Assembly (NCBI RefSeq): GCF_031458175.1
Contig: NZ_JAVDXX010000001.1
Location: forward strand, 992,001 to 1,056,000
From: Pseudoglutamicibacter albus
GTDB taxonomy: Bacteria; Actinomycetota; Actinomycetes; Actinomycetales; Micrococcaceae
Length of the DNA: 64,000 bases
Direction of reading: 5' to 3'
The stretch's first letter is position 1; every line of letters starts with the position of its first letter. The notes under the pieces were generated by a model. It saw only the letters and a program-made list of their open reading frames with translations, made no database searches and was not told the DNA's origin. Shown here one piece after another: positions 10,411 through 18,199 of this stretch. The position numbers and the translations under genes were made by a program.

Positions 10411-10929
10411 GTGAGTGTGGCTTGGCGGGCCGGTGACGGCCCGCCAACGAGCTCGCTACGTGCGTTCTCACGTGAATCCGTAGCAACCACACCGGGGCTC
10501 GGGCGTCCGCCGGTTTCGGATTCGTCCTCGCATACAACAGGGCTTGCGCTCTCGGCAGCAAAAGCGTTCTTCGGTGACCCCGCTCAGTGGAATCCGGAAA
10601 CGCTCATGCTGGCGGCTTTGGGGCAATGCCATGTGCTTTCGTTTCTGCGCGCAGCCGGAATGCGAGGGTTCGATGTTGCCCGGACGAGCGTGGACGTCAG
10701 CGGGGAGCTAACCCTCTCCCCTGATGGTTCAGGCCGATTCACACTCATAGAGATTCAGCCTGCTACCCTCATTCCAAGGCTCGATGCACGGGCCCACGCG
10801 GAAGAATACAGGCAACTACACAGCCAGGCTCACAAATGGTGTTTTATCGCTAACAGCACCGCATGCAAGATCCTCGTCCACCCGGACAGCGGCGCAGACA
10901 ACATCGGCGCAGCAGTCAGTAGCGAATAG
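10411..10929 (+). CDS. OsmC family protein
   Basis: A 172-residue protein with the OsmC/Ohr fold signature. The central segment NPETLMLAALGQCH carries the first conserved cysteine, and the second lies in HKWCFIANS. Family members reduce organic hydroperoxides or bind sulfane sulfur; which applies here cannot be told from sequence. The GTG start at 10411, 17 nt after the pepN stop, has no convincing ribosome site, so translation may be coupled to pepN. A truncated globin follows, giving a small stress-related cluster. Confidence 0.8.
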   Translation: MSVAWRAGDGPPTSSLRAFSRESVATTPGLGRPPVSDSSSHTTGLALSAAKAFFGDPAQWNPETLMLAALGQCHVLSFLRAAGMRGFDVARTSVDVSGELTLSPDGSGRFTLIEIQPATLIPRLDARAHAEEYRQLHSQAHKWCFIANSTACKILVHPDSGADNIGAAVSSE

Positions 10930-10983
10930 TTGAGCGGTGGCGTTACGTGAGCGGCGGACGCTAGGGCTTGAGACAATGCTGGT

Positions 10984-11463
10984 ATGGAGATGAACGAGAA
11001 ACCCACCCCAGGTGTTGAAAAGCGTGAGTTCAAGGGCGCAATCCCTCTAGGCAATGTGCGTCCAGCTGGTCTCAACAGCACCGAGGCGATGGTGGGCAGC
11101 GTGTATCACCAGCTAGGTGAAAAGAAGTTCGTGGATCTGGTTGCCGCGTTCTATCGCGGCGTTGCAAAAGATGAGATCTTGCGGGCCGAATATCCCGAAG
11201 AAGACCTAGGCCCGGCAGAAATTCGCTTGCGCCTGTTCCTCATCCAGTACTTCGGCGGTCCCAGCACCTATTCCGAACACCGTGGTCATCCACGCTTGCG
11301 GGCCCGCCACTTCGCTTTCACCGTCAACCGAGACACTCGCGAACGCTGGCTCAAACACATGCGCGCTGCGATGGACGAAGTCTCATTGCCCCCAGCAATC
11401 GACGCGTTGATGTGGGATTACTTTGAGCGTGCCGCGACCGCGATGTTGAACACAGCCGACTAG
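10984..11463 (+). CDS. glbO: group II truncated haemoglobin
   Basis: A 159-residue 2-on-2 globin of the GlbO/trHbN-O superfamily, which binds haem and O2 and is thought to work in oxygen chemistry or peroxide/NO stress. Visible marks are the helix region VYHQLGEKKFVDLVAAFYRGVAKD, the CD segment YFGGPSTYSEHRGHPRLRARH with the proximal histidine region, and the C-terminal HMRAAMDE. It starts at ATG 10984; a second ATG at 10990 is possible and neither has a strong ribosome site. The about 25-residue N-terminal lead is charged and probably flexible. Confidence 0.88.
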   Translation: MEMNEKPTPGVEKREFKGAIPLGNVRPAGLNSTEAMVGSVYHQLGEKKFVDLVAAFYRGVAKDEILRAEYPEEDLGPAEIRLRLFLIQYFGGPSTYSEHRGHPRLRARHFAFTVNRDTRERWLKHMRAAMDEVSLPPAIDALMWDYFERAATAMLNTAD

Positions 11464-12140
11464 CTCAACCCCGCCCGGTATAACAAGGTTCCGCCATGGC
11501 AGGATAGCCGCCGCCACATGCCTGCCGTGAAAAGGCGAGAACGCCCACCTTTGAGCACAAATCCGAGGGCGTAGGCCGTGAACGCGGCCCCCGCCAGCAT
11601 GGGTGCCAAACGATCGCTCAGCTCAACCACGCCCAATTCGCTTAGAGATTTCCCCCACACCGCATTGCGTGCCTGCACGAGCACCGGTTGCCCCGGCTGA
11701 TCCGGCAAGGACTCGCTGACGATTCGCGCGACTTCAGCACCCGCATCGTGCACTGCATCATCAACCACCGTCCCCGCTTGCTCCCATTGCGATTGCAGCG
11801 GCACCAGCGACGTCCATGGTGCGTTCACACGCTGCGGCGGGATGCGTAACTGCCCGTGGCCCGCGCTCGTTGCCCGCGGCAGACGATCACGCAGTTCAGC
11901 CATCGGGACCACAACGTCCACGAGTTCTGTTTGCTGAGTGAGACGCACCCCGCGCTGAGCGATAATCACGGGCGCGGGGTCCGTCAACATCATCGGGAAA
12001 GAAAACGCGGTGTGTAATGCCGCGACCCGGCCGCGCGCAACAATCCGACACACTCCATCACGAATACTGGCAGACCTCTGTAAGAAAGTTCCCACGTCCT
12101 CGAGGTCTGTCGCTTCAGACAAGATCAAACTAGTGGCCAC
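11460..12140 (-). CDS. conserved hypothetical protein
   Basis: Not recognised. About 226 residues if it starts at GTG 12140; the frame stays open to an ATG at 12230, which would overlap the tesB leader. The N-terminal half alternates hydrophobic strands, the middle is Gln/Ala rich, and the C-terminal part has a short hydrophobic stretch near residues 178-195 (MLAGAAFTAYALGFVL), which is at most one membrane helix. Codon use looks like its neighbours. It overlaps the 3' end of the globin gene by 4 nt, tail to tail, and is divergent from tesB. The start is uncertain. Confidence 0.6.
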   Translation of the reverse strand: MATSLILSEATDLEDVGTFLQRSASIRDGVCRIVARGRVAALHTAFSFPMMLTDPAPVIIAQRGVRLTQQTELVDVVVPMAELRDRLPRATSAGHGQLRIPPQRVNAPWTSLVPLQSQWEQAGTVVDDAVHDAGAEVARIVSESLPDQPGQPVLVQARNAVWGKSLSELGVVELSDRLAPMLAGAAFTAYALGFVLKGGRSRLFTAGMWRRLSCHGGTLLYRAGLS

Positions 12141-12235
12141 CCTCTTAGTGTGCCAGGCACCTCCACCGTTGAGGTTGCGGCTATGATCTGAACAACATCT
12201 TTCATCAAGACCACGCAAGCGGAGGGTCATTTTTC

Positions 12236-13129
12236 ATGGCATCGCCAACCGATGTTCTCAAGAACCTACTGGACCTTACAGAACCAGGCGCTCAAACCCA
12301 CGAAATCATCTCGGTTGGGCACACCCCTAAAATCGGGCCGCCACGTATCTATGGGGGTCAGGTGTTGGGGCAGTCGGTTGTTGCGGCGCAACGCACGGTC
12401 GGTGATGACCGTCCGATCCACTCGCTCCACGGCTACTTCCTACGCCCCGGCGATCCTGAGAAGCCCATTACGTACGGTGTCGCGAAGCTACGCGACGGTC
12501 GCTCCTTTAGTGCGCGCCGCGTCAACGCTTACCAAGACGGGACACCGATCCTCTCGATGTCCGCATCCTTCCAGGTACCAGGTGCCGGCCCGATCTTCCA
12601 GGATGCGATGCCTGAAGGCGTCCCGGCCCCTGAGGATGTGCCGACGCTGGATGAAGAGCTAGCGGATATCGATCACCCGTTGAAGGACATGGTCACCAAG
12701 TATCGTCCTTTTGACCTGCGTTATCCGGAGGGCTCCCTCTATGCCCGCCCAGCAGGCACCCCGCAGCGTCATCTCGTGTGGATGAAGACGCGTGCTCAGC
12801 TTCCTGATGATCCGCTTCTGCACCGTGCCGCGTTAGCTTTCGGCTCTGACTTCACCCAGGTGGAGACTGCGTTGCGCCGTATGGGTACATCCTGGATTGG
12901 GATGCAACAGCTCGGGGCCTCATATGCGAGCCTGGATCATTCGATGTGGTGGCACCGCGAAGCTCGCGTGGATGAGTGGCTGCTCTTCGACCACCACGCC
13001 AGCACGGCTCAGGATGGCCGCAGCTTGATCCGCTCCTCAGTGTTCACCCGAGAGGGCGAGCTGGTCGCTTCGGTCGTTCAGGAAGCGATGATCCGCCTGT
13101 CTGAAGACCACGAGTATCCGCTCTCCTAG
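12236..13129 (+). CDS. tesB: acyl-CoA thioesterase II
   Basis: Hydrolyses medium- and long-chain acyl-CoA to fatty acid and CoA. The 297-residue protein has two hotdog halves. The first carries GPPRIYGGQVLGQS, typical of TesB; the second has SLDHSMWWHR, where the catalytic Asp lies, then DHHASTAQDGRSL and a Gln in VVQEAMIR, giving the Asp-Thr/Ser-Gln network. ATG 12236 has GGAGGG about 10 nt upstream. It is convergent with ettA across a perfect palindromic terminator. Confidence 0.93.
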   Translation: MASPTDVLKNLLDLTEPGAQTHEIISVGHTPKIGPPRIYGGQVLGQSVVAAQRTVGDDRPIHSLHGYFLRPGDPEKPITYGVAKLRDGRSFSARRVNAYQDGTPILSMSASFQVPGAGPIFQDAMPEGVPAPEDVPTLDEELADIDHPLKDMVTKYRPFDLRYPEGSLYARPAGTPQRHLVWMKTRAQLPDDPLLHRAALAFGSDFTQVETALRRMGTSWIGMQQLGASYASLDHSMWWHREARVDEWLLFDHHASTAQDGRSLIRSSVFTREGELVASVVQEAMIRLSEDHEYPLS

Positions 13130-13171
13130 CTTCCCCTGGACCGCTTGCATGTTCACTGCTGGGCGGCACTT

Positions 13172-13219
13172 AAATGCTGGTGGCTCCCGCGTTATATAAC
13201 GCGGGAGCCACCAGCATTT
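13172..13219. terminator. 48-bp perfect palindrome, bidirectional terminator
   Basis: The 48 bases are exactly self-complementary, with A-rich and T-rich ends, between the convergent tesB and ettA. It can fold on either transcript into a long hairpin and should end both. Confidence 0.9.
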
Positions 13220-13234
13220 GGATTCTCGACTACC

Positions 13235-14917
13235 TTAGTCGCGGGTGAGGCGGCGGTGCGTCACTCGGGTTGGGCGCGCGGCTTCTGGGCCGAGGCGCTC
13301 AACCTTGTTCTTCTCGTAGTCTTCGAAGTTACCCTCGAACCAGTACCAGTTGGCTGGATCTTCCTCGGTGCCTTCGTAAGCGAGAATATGGGTTGCCACG
13401 CGGTCGAGGAACCAACGGTCGTGGGAAATGACCACGGCACAGCCCGGGAAGTTCTCGAGGGCATTCTCCAGGGAACCGAGGGTTTCAACGTCGAGGTCGT
13501 TGGTCGGTTCGTCAAGCAGCAACAGGTTACCGCCCTGTTTCAGGGTCAGTGCCAGGTTGAGACGGTTACGTTCACCGCCGGAGAGCACTCCTGACTTCTT
13601 CTGCTGGTCAGGGCCTTTGAAGCCGAACGCGGAAACATAGGCCCGCGATGGCATTTCAACTTCACCAACGTTGATGTAGTCACGGCCGTCAGAGACCACT
13701 TCCCACACGGACTTCTCAGGATCGATCCCGGCACGGTTCTGGTCGACGTAGGCGAGCTTCACGGTTTCACCGACCTTGAGGGTGCCTTCGTCAATCTCTT
13801 CGAGCCCAACGATGCACTTGAACAGGGTCGACTTACCTACACCGTTCGGTCCAATCACACCAACGATGCCGTTGCGAGGCAACGTGAAAGACAAGTTGTG
13901 GAAGAGCGTGCGGCCGTCGAAGCCTTTCTTGATCTCGTTGGCTTCAAGTACCAGATTGCCTAGGCGCGGGCCTGGCGGGATCTGGATTTCCTCGAAGTCG
14001 AGCTTACGCATCTTCTCTGCTTCAGCCGCCATCTCTTCATAGCGAGCCAGGCGAGCCTTCTGCTTGGACTGACGTCCCTTAGTGTTAGTGCGGACCCATT
14101 CAAGCTCGTCCTGCAGGCGCTTGGCGAGCTTCGCGTCCTTCTTACCCTGAACCTCGAGACGTTCACGCTTCTTCTCAAGGTAGGTTGAGTAGTTGCCTTC
14201 ATACGGGATGAGGCGGCCGCGGTCGACTTCAGCGATCCACTCGGCAACGTGGTCGAGGAAGTAACGATCGTGGGTTACAGCGAGCACAGCACCTGGGTAC
14301 GTCTTCAAGTGCTGTTCGAGCCACAAGACGGATTCGGCGTCCAGGTGGTTGGTTGGTTCGTCGAGTAGCAGCAGGTCTGGCTTCTGCAGCAGGAGCTTAC
14401 ACAAGGCGACACGGCGACGCTCACCACCGGAGAGGTGGGTTACATCAGCATCTGCTGGCGGTAGCTGGAGCGCGTCCATCGCTTGCTCAAGCTGCGAATC
14501 GATATCCCACGCATCAGCTGCGTCGATATCGGCTTGAAGCGACCCCATCTCTTCAAGCAACGCATCGAAGTCAGCGTCTGGCTGGGTCATCTCTTCAGAG
14601 ATCTGGTTGTAGCGTTGCAGCTTCTCGTAGATCTCCCCAACGCCTTCCTGGACGTTGCCCAGTACGGTCTTTTCTTCGTTGAGAGGTGGCTCCTGCAACA
14701 GGATCCCTACGGAATAGCCAGGGCTGAGGCGGGCTTCGCCGTTGGATGGCTGGTCAAGGCCCGCCATGATCTTCAGAATCGTGGATTTACCGGCGCCATT
14801 CGGGCCGACAACGCCAATCTTTGCCCCGGGATAGAACGACATGCTGACATCGTCGAGAATGACTTTGTCGCCCACCGCCTTGCGGGCTTTGACCATGGTG
14901 TAGATGAACTCCGCCAT
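13235..14917 (-). CDS. ettA: energy-dependent translational throttle protein EttA (ABC-F ATPase)
   Basis: Soluble ABC-F ATPase that binds the ribosomal E site and gates translation according to energy state. The 560 residues match EttA. Two nucleotide-binding domains have Walker A GPNGAGKST and GPNGVGKST and signatures LSGGERRR and LSGGERNR. The two DEPTNHLD/DEPTNDLD Walker B segments and the basic interdomain linker (KKRERLEVQGKKDAKLAKR region) are present. No membrane domain occurs. ATG 14917 has AAAGGA upstream. ssb lies 207 nt upstream on the same strand. Confidence 0.94.
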   Translation of the reverse strand: MAEFIYTMVKARKAVGDKVILDDVSMSFYPGAKIGVVGPNGAGKSTILKIMAGLDQPSNGEARLSPGYSVGILLQEPPLNEEKTVLGNVQEGVGEIYEKLQRYNQISEEMTQPDADFDALLEEMGSLQADIDAADAWDIDSQLEQAMDALQLPPADADVTHLSGGERRRVALCKLLLQKPDLLLLDEPTNHLDAESVLWLEQHLKTYPGAVLAVTHDRYFLDHVAEWIAEVDRGRLIPYEGNYSTYLEKKRERLEVQGKKDAKLAKRLQDELEWVRTNTKGRQSKQKARLARYEEMAAEAEKMRKLDFEEIQIPPGPRLGNLVLEANEIKKGFDGRTLFHNLSFTLPRNGIVGVIGPNGVGKSTLFKCIVGLEEIDEGTLKVGETVKLAYVDQNRAGIDPEKSVWEVVSDGRDYINVGEVEMPSRAYVSAFGFKGPDQQKKSGVLSGGERNRLNLALTLKQGGNLLLLDEPTNDLDVETLGSLENALENFPGCAVVISHDRWFLDRVATHILAYEGTEEDPANWYWFEGNFEDYEKNKVERLGPEAARPTRVTHRRLTRD

Positions 14918-15124
14918 GTTTCCTTTCGGTTGCTATTCCGCCGCAAGAGATCAGTTCCTGGGCGCGCGGACAGGGCCGGGTGCGGCCATCAACCATTCTA
15001 GTCCCCTACCACGGCCCTGTCGCACTACATCAGCAAAGCACTACATCACCCAAAGCAGGGCACCAATAATGTGCAACGGCTATTGCCGCCTGACACTTAC
15101 GGGTGCGGGCACTCAAGCTCAGCC

Positions 15125-15697
15125 TCAGGCAGTGAGCCGGGCAGTCACATCCTCATCTGCATCGTCTTCTACGAGTGTGGTGGAACCGAAAGCGAACGTG
15201 GTGGACGATGATGCGGATGAGTCCACGTTGCCGGCGGGGCTTTCGTTGCCTGTCTCCGTATTGCCAATACCGTTGCTGAGCCCGTTACGGGCTTCTTCGC
15301 TTCGGGCTTCCCCATTGGCCGCGCCAGTGCCACGCTTGGCTTGGGAGGTACGGACATATGAAGCGGTACCGAACAGGAGGTCCGGCCCAACCGCATCCGC
15401 CAGAACTTCAACAGTGGTGCCGGTGCTGTTGTCCTCCCGCGTAAACTGCCTGACTTTGAGACGGCCCGAAACCATGACGCGGTCCCCCTTCGATAGCGAG
15501 CACATCACATTGCTGCCAAGGTCACGGAAAGCGGAGACCGAATACCAGTTGATCCCCGTTTCCTCCCACTCTTGGGTTTCCCGGTTGAAACGTGATTCGG
15601 GGCACCCTAGCCGGAACGAGGCGACCTTGAAGTTCTCGTGGTGTTTCAGTTGGATTTCTGTTGCAACGAATCCCCGTAGCGATACATAATCGGTCAT
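15125..15697 (-). CDS. ssb: single-stranded DNA-binding protein, paralogue
   Basis: OB-fold ssDNA-binding protein of 190 residues. ATG 15697 is chosen because AAGGAG lies just upstream and the family starts there; the frame is open further 5'. The OB domain covers about residues 1-110 (VSLRGFVATEIQLKHHENF, then WYSVSAF and GDRVMVSGRL). A Ser/Gly/acidic tail follows. The tail ends in Thr-Ala-Arg-Leu-Thr-Ala and lacks the acidic ..PF tip that replicative SSB uses to recruit partners. This suggests an accessory SsbB-like paralogue. Its place beside ettA is familiar in Micrococcaceae. Confidence 0.85.
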   Translation of the reverse strand: MTDYVSLRGFVATEIQLKHHENFKVASFRLGCPESRFNRETQEWEETGINWYSVSAFRDLGSNVMCSLSKGDRVMVSGRLKVRQFTREDNSTGTTVEVLADAVGPDLLFGTASYVRTSQAKRGTGAANGEARSEEARNGLSNGIGNTETGNESPAGNVDSSASSSTTFAFGSTTLVEDDADEDVTARLTA

Positions 15698-15891
15698 CTT
15701 CTTCTCCTTAGGTAGTGCTCGGTATAGCGATTGCGTTGAGAGCTCTTGCACTATCAGGTTCACGAAAACAGGGCCGAAAAAGACGGTGGAGCGCAGATTT
15801 GTGGATGAATCCTTGTGAGTTGGGGAATGTGAACAACGGATCAAACCGTTATGCTGAAGGGGTTGCCTCTATCCCAGCCTTGAGGCATCCG

Positions 15892-15965
15892 GCCTCCGTA
15901 GCTCAGTTGGATAGAGCAGCAGACTTCTAATCTGCCGGTCGCGCGTTCGAGTCGCGCCGGGGGCG
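15892..15965 (+). tRNA. tRNA-Arg(UCU)
   Basis: A 74-nt cloverleaf. Acceptor GCCTCCG/CGGGGGC (one T-G pair), anticodon stem GCAGA/TCTGC with loop CTTCTAA giving TCT, T-arm GCGCG/CGCGC. CCA is not encoded. Confidence 0.95.
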
Positions 15966-16083
15966 CTTACTGGCGGCTCACGGGACCGTGCACAGTAGGA
16001 ATATCGGCACAACACAGAAAAGGTCTTAGAATTTGATGTACACGAGCCACAGTTTTGGTTCTGTTCAGATCAGGGAAGGGACC

Positions 16084-16743
16084 ATGCAACAGCAATACCG
16101 CGGCACGATGACCGCCTCCAACACCGCTTCATCGAACCGTGCGGCGAAAGGTCAACACGACTTCCGTACCTCTCCCCTGGATAGCCGCGGCAACTTCGTG
16201 GCCCACCACAACACGCTCCCTTCCGACGTCGAGTTCACCTTTGAAGGTCGTAACAACCGTGTAGTGATCGATGGTTCCGTCATGCTTTCTGGCTTGAAGG
16301 CCCGTTTCCTTGGCTATAACGGTCAGCTCGTCATCGGTTCAGGCAATAAGAACCTCAACATCGAAGTGATTGTTGCCGAAAGCGCTAACATCGTGATCGG
16401 AGAGAACGTTACGACAGAGGGCGTGTTGAACATCGCCACTGTCCCCGAGGCCCAGGTTTCAGTCGGATCAGACTGCTACTTCCGCACGGACGTGTGGATC
16501 GATGCGGATTCCGAGGCCTCTTTCGGTGGAGCGAGCAAGAACGCCGTCACGATCGAAAACCAGGTGTTGGTGACCGGCTCGGACGTTCAGCTGCGCGCAG
16601 GTTCCCATATCGGTACCGGCAGCATTCTGGAAATGACCCCGTTGATCGATGAGGAAATCCCTGCCGGCTCACTGGTTCGAGGTATCCCGGCAACCATTGT
16701 GCGCAAGGCCCAATGGTCCCGCAACAACCTGCCACGCATCTAG
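16084..16743 (+). CDS. left-handed beta-helix (hexapeptide-repeat) acyltransferase-like protein
   Basis: A 219-residue protein with a polar N-terminal lead of about 45 residues, then irregular hexapeptide repeats (VVIDGSVML, LVIGSGNK, IVIGENVT, VSVGSDC) and a C-terminal end GSLVRGIPATIVRKAQW typical of O-acetyltransferases of the LbH superfamily. The substrate is unknown; capsule or cell-wall sugars are common for the family. ATG 16084 is preferred over an earlier in-frame ATG because GGGAAGGG lies just upstream. It stands alone between tRNA-Arg and a convergent alarmone-synthetase gene. Confidence 0.75.
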   Translation: MQQQYRGTMTASNTASSNRAAKGQHDFRTSPLDSRGNFVAHHNTLPSDVEFTFEGRNNRVVIDGSVMLSGLKARFLGYNGQLVIGSGNKNLNIEVIVAESANIVIGENVTTEGVLNIATVPEAQVSVGSDCYFRTDVWIDADSEASFGGASKNAVTIENQVLVTGSDVQLRAGSHIGTGSILEMTPLIDEEIPAGSLVRGIPATIVRKAQWSRNNLPRI

Positions 16744-16900
16744 TTCTCATCTAGTTTTCCAAGCCCGGTTTCTAGCGGCGCGTTACTAGCCGCCACGCCT
16801 CACCAGCCGCTACACCACACCGGCGTATCCCCGGGCTTAAGCTCCGCCCCCTAGGTTGCGTCCCCTACTCGGCGTTACGGTGCTACTCGGGGTTGCGGCA

Positions 16901-17995
16901 TCACTCCGGCTGCATTCCTTGCCGCCGGTATGTACGGATCTGTTGCAGACGCCGCGAGAGCGATGCGCGTCGCCGCGGATCGTCCTGGGCGGTCAAGTCG
17001 AGATGGTTGTAGCCGAACTTCCACAGCAACAGGTCATCAAGTAGGCGCTCCGGGCCTGGAGAGAATCGGTGGTCCAGGGCCTGGCGCACATGCGTGATCG
17101 TTGTCGCATCTAGTAGGGATGCAAGCCCTTTAGGTGTGGTGATGTTGTGCGCGGCGAGCAATTCGAGCGCCCAACCCCAGTCGGAGTCTTCTTTATATTC
17201 AAGGTGCGGCCACATCGTGGACCACACTTCACCGATCAGTTCAGACGTTAGCTCTTCTCCCCCAACACCGTTCGCGTCCCAGAAAGCGAGGATGCGCTGG
17301 TGACGGTGATCGATGTCGGTGAACAGGTGCTCAACTGAATCAAGCATCGCAGCAGCACCAGTGAACTCACGGTCAAGGTATGGAGTCCAGGCTTCCGAGT
17401 TTCTGCGTTTGAACCGGATTTCGTGCTCGAATTCGCTCCAAGCGTGCGTGAGGATCGTACGGATCTGGATTTCGAACACGAACGGTAAGACACGTTGAGG
17501 GTGCCGCGCTTCATATTCGGCGACTATTGGATTGTCTTTGGGCCGCACGATGAGGTGCCGTGAGGAGTAGCCGTAGGTGCCAGTCTCCACCGAGCCGGTG
17601 TCTTTCTCGCGGTCAGATTCGATATAGAACTCGTTGCGGCAGCGTTTGATGATCTGCGCTGCGGCCCTGACTTGGCGTGGTAACTGGACGATCACGCGGA
17701 TGCCCACGATGTCGTGCATCATCGAAATGGGGTCCGGGAATTCAAGTTCCCGCTCTTGGCCTTCTTCCTTCGAATACACCGTGCGGGAGGCCTTCTGCCG
17801 AAAAGATTCAACCGATTTGGTGCGTGCCGCCACGAAGAGTGGCCGCACATCGGTGTCATTGAAAAGCTGTTTGATCTGCACACGCAACTGTTCGGTGATG
17901 ACTTCCAGCTCTGGCCGCATTTCGCGGTATTCGTCGATGTATGCAACGACTTTTTCGCGCAAGCGGTCGTCTAGTTCTTTCCATGCTCTCGTCAC
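16901..17995 (-). CDS. RelA/SpoT-domain protein (small alarmone synthetase-like)
   Basis: The 364-residue protein has a single RelA/SpoT nucleotidyltransferase domain at about residues 40-230 and no HD hydrolase, TGS or ACT domain. The (p)ppGpp synthetase core is seen in MMHDIVGIRVIVQL, YGYSSRHLIV (the Tyr that stacks on the acceptor nucleotide) and EIQIRTILTHAWSEFEHEI. About 130 extra C-terminal residues have no family I know. GTG 17995 is taken as start, with AAGGAG about 12 nt upstream. Synthetase activity is inferred. Confidence 0.82.
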   Translation of the reverse strand: MTRAWKELDDRLREKVVAYIDEYREMRPELEVITEQLRVQIKQLFNDTDVRPLFVAARTKSVESFRQKASRTVYSKEEGQERELEFPDPISMMHDIVGIRVIVQLPRQVRAAAQIIKRCRNEFYIESDREKDTGSVETGTYGYSSRHLIVRPKDNPIVAEYEARHPQRVLPFVFEIQIRTILTHAWSEFEHEIRFKRRNSEAWTPYLDREFTGAAAMLDSVEHLFTDIDHRHQRILAFWDANGVGGEELTSELIGEVWSTMWPHLEYKEDSDWGWALELLAAHNITTPKGLASLLDATTITHVRQALDHRFSPGPERLLDDLLLWKFGYNHLDLTAQDDPRRRASLSRRLQQIRTYRRQGMQPE

Positions 17996-18199
17996 CGGTG
18001 CTGCCAGCTCCTTAGATCAAGCGGTGTTCCCGAACGGGTGCAGTGCCGTATACAGGACCAAGCGCGAGTTCTTTAGAGCGCGCACTATTCCGCTTCAGGC
18101 ACCCGCTCTAGACTACCGGTTGAACCTGAAGGTTTCATGACTGCACTGTGTAGTTGCTCACCAATGCGGTTTCTCACCATGAGGGACGCACGCGCGGGG

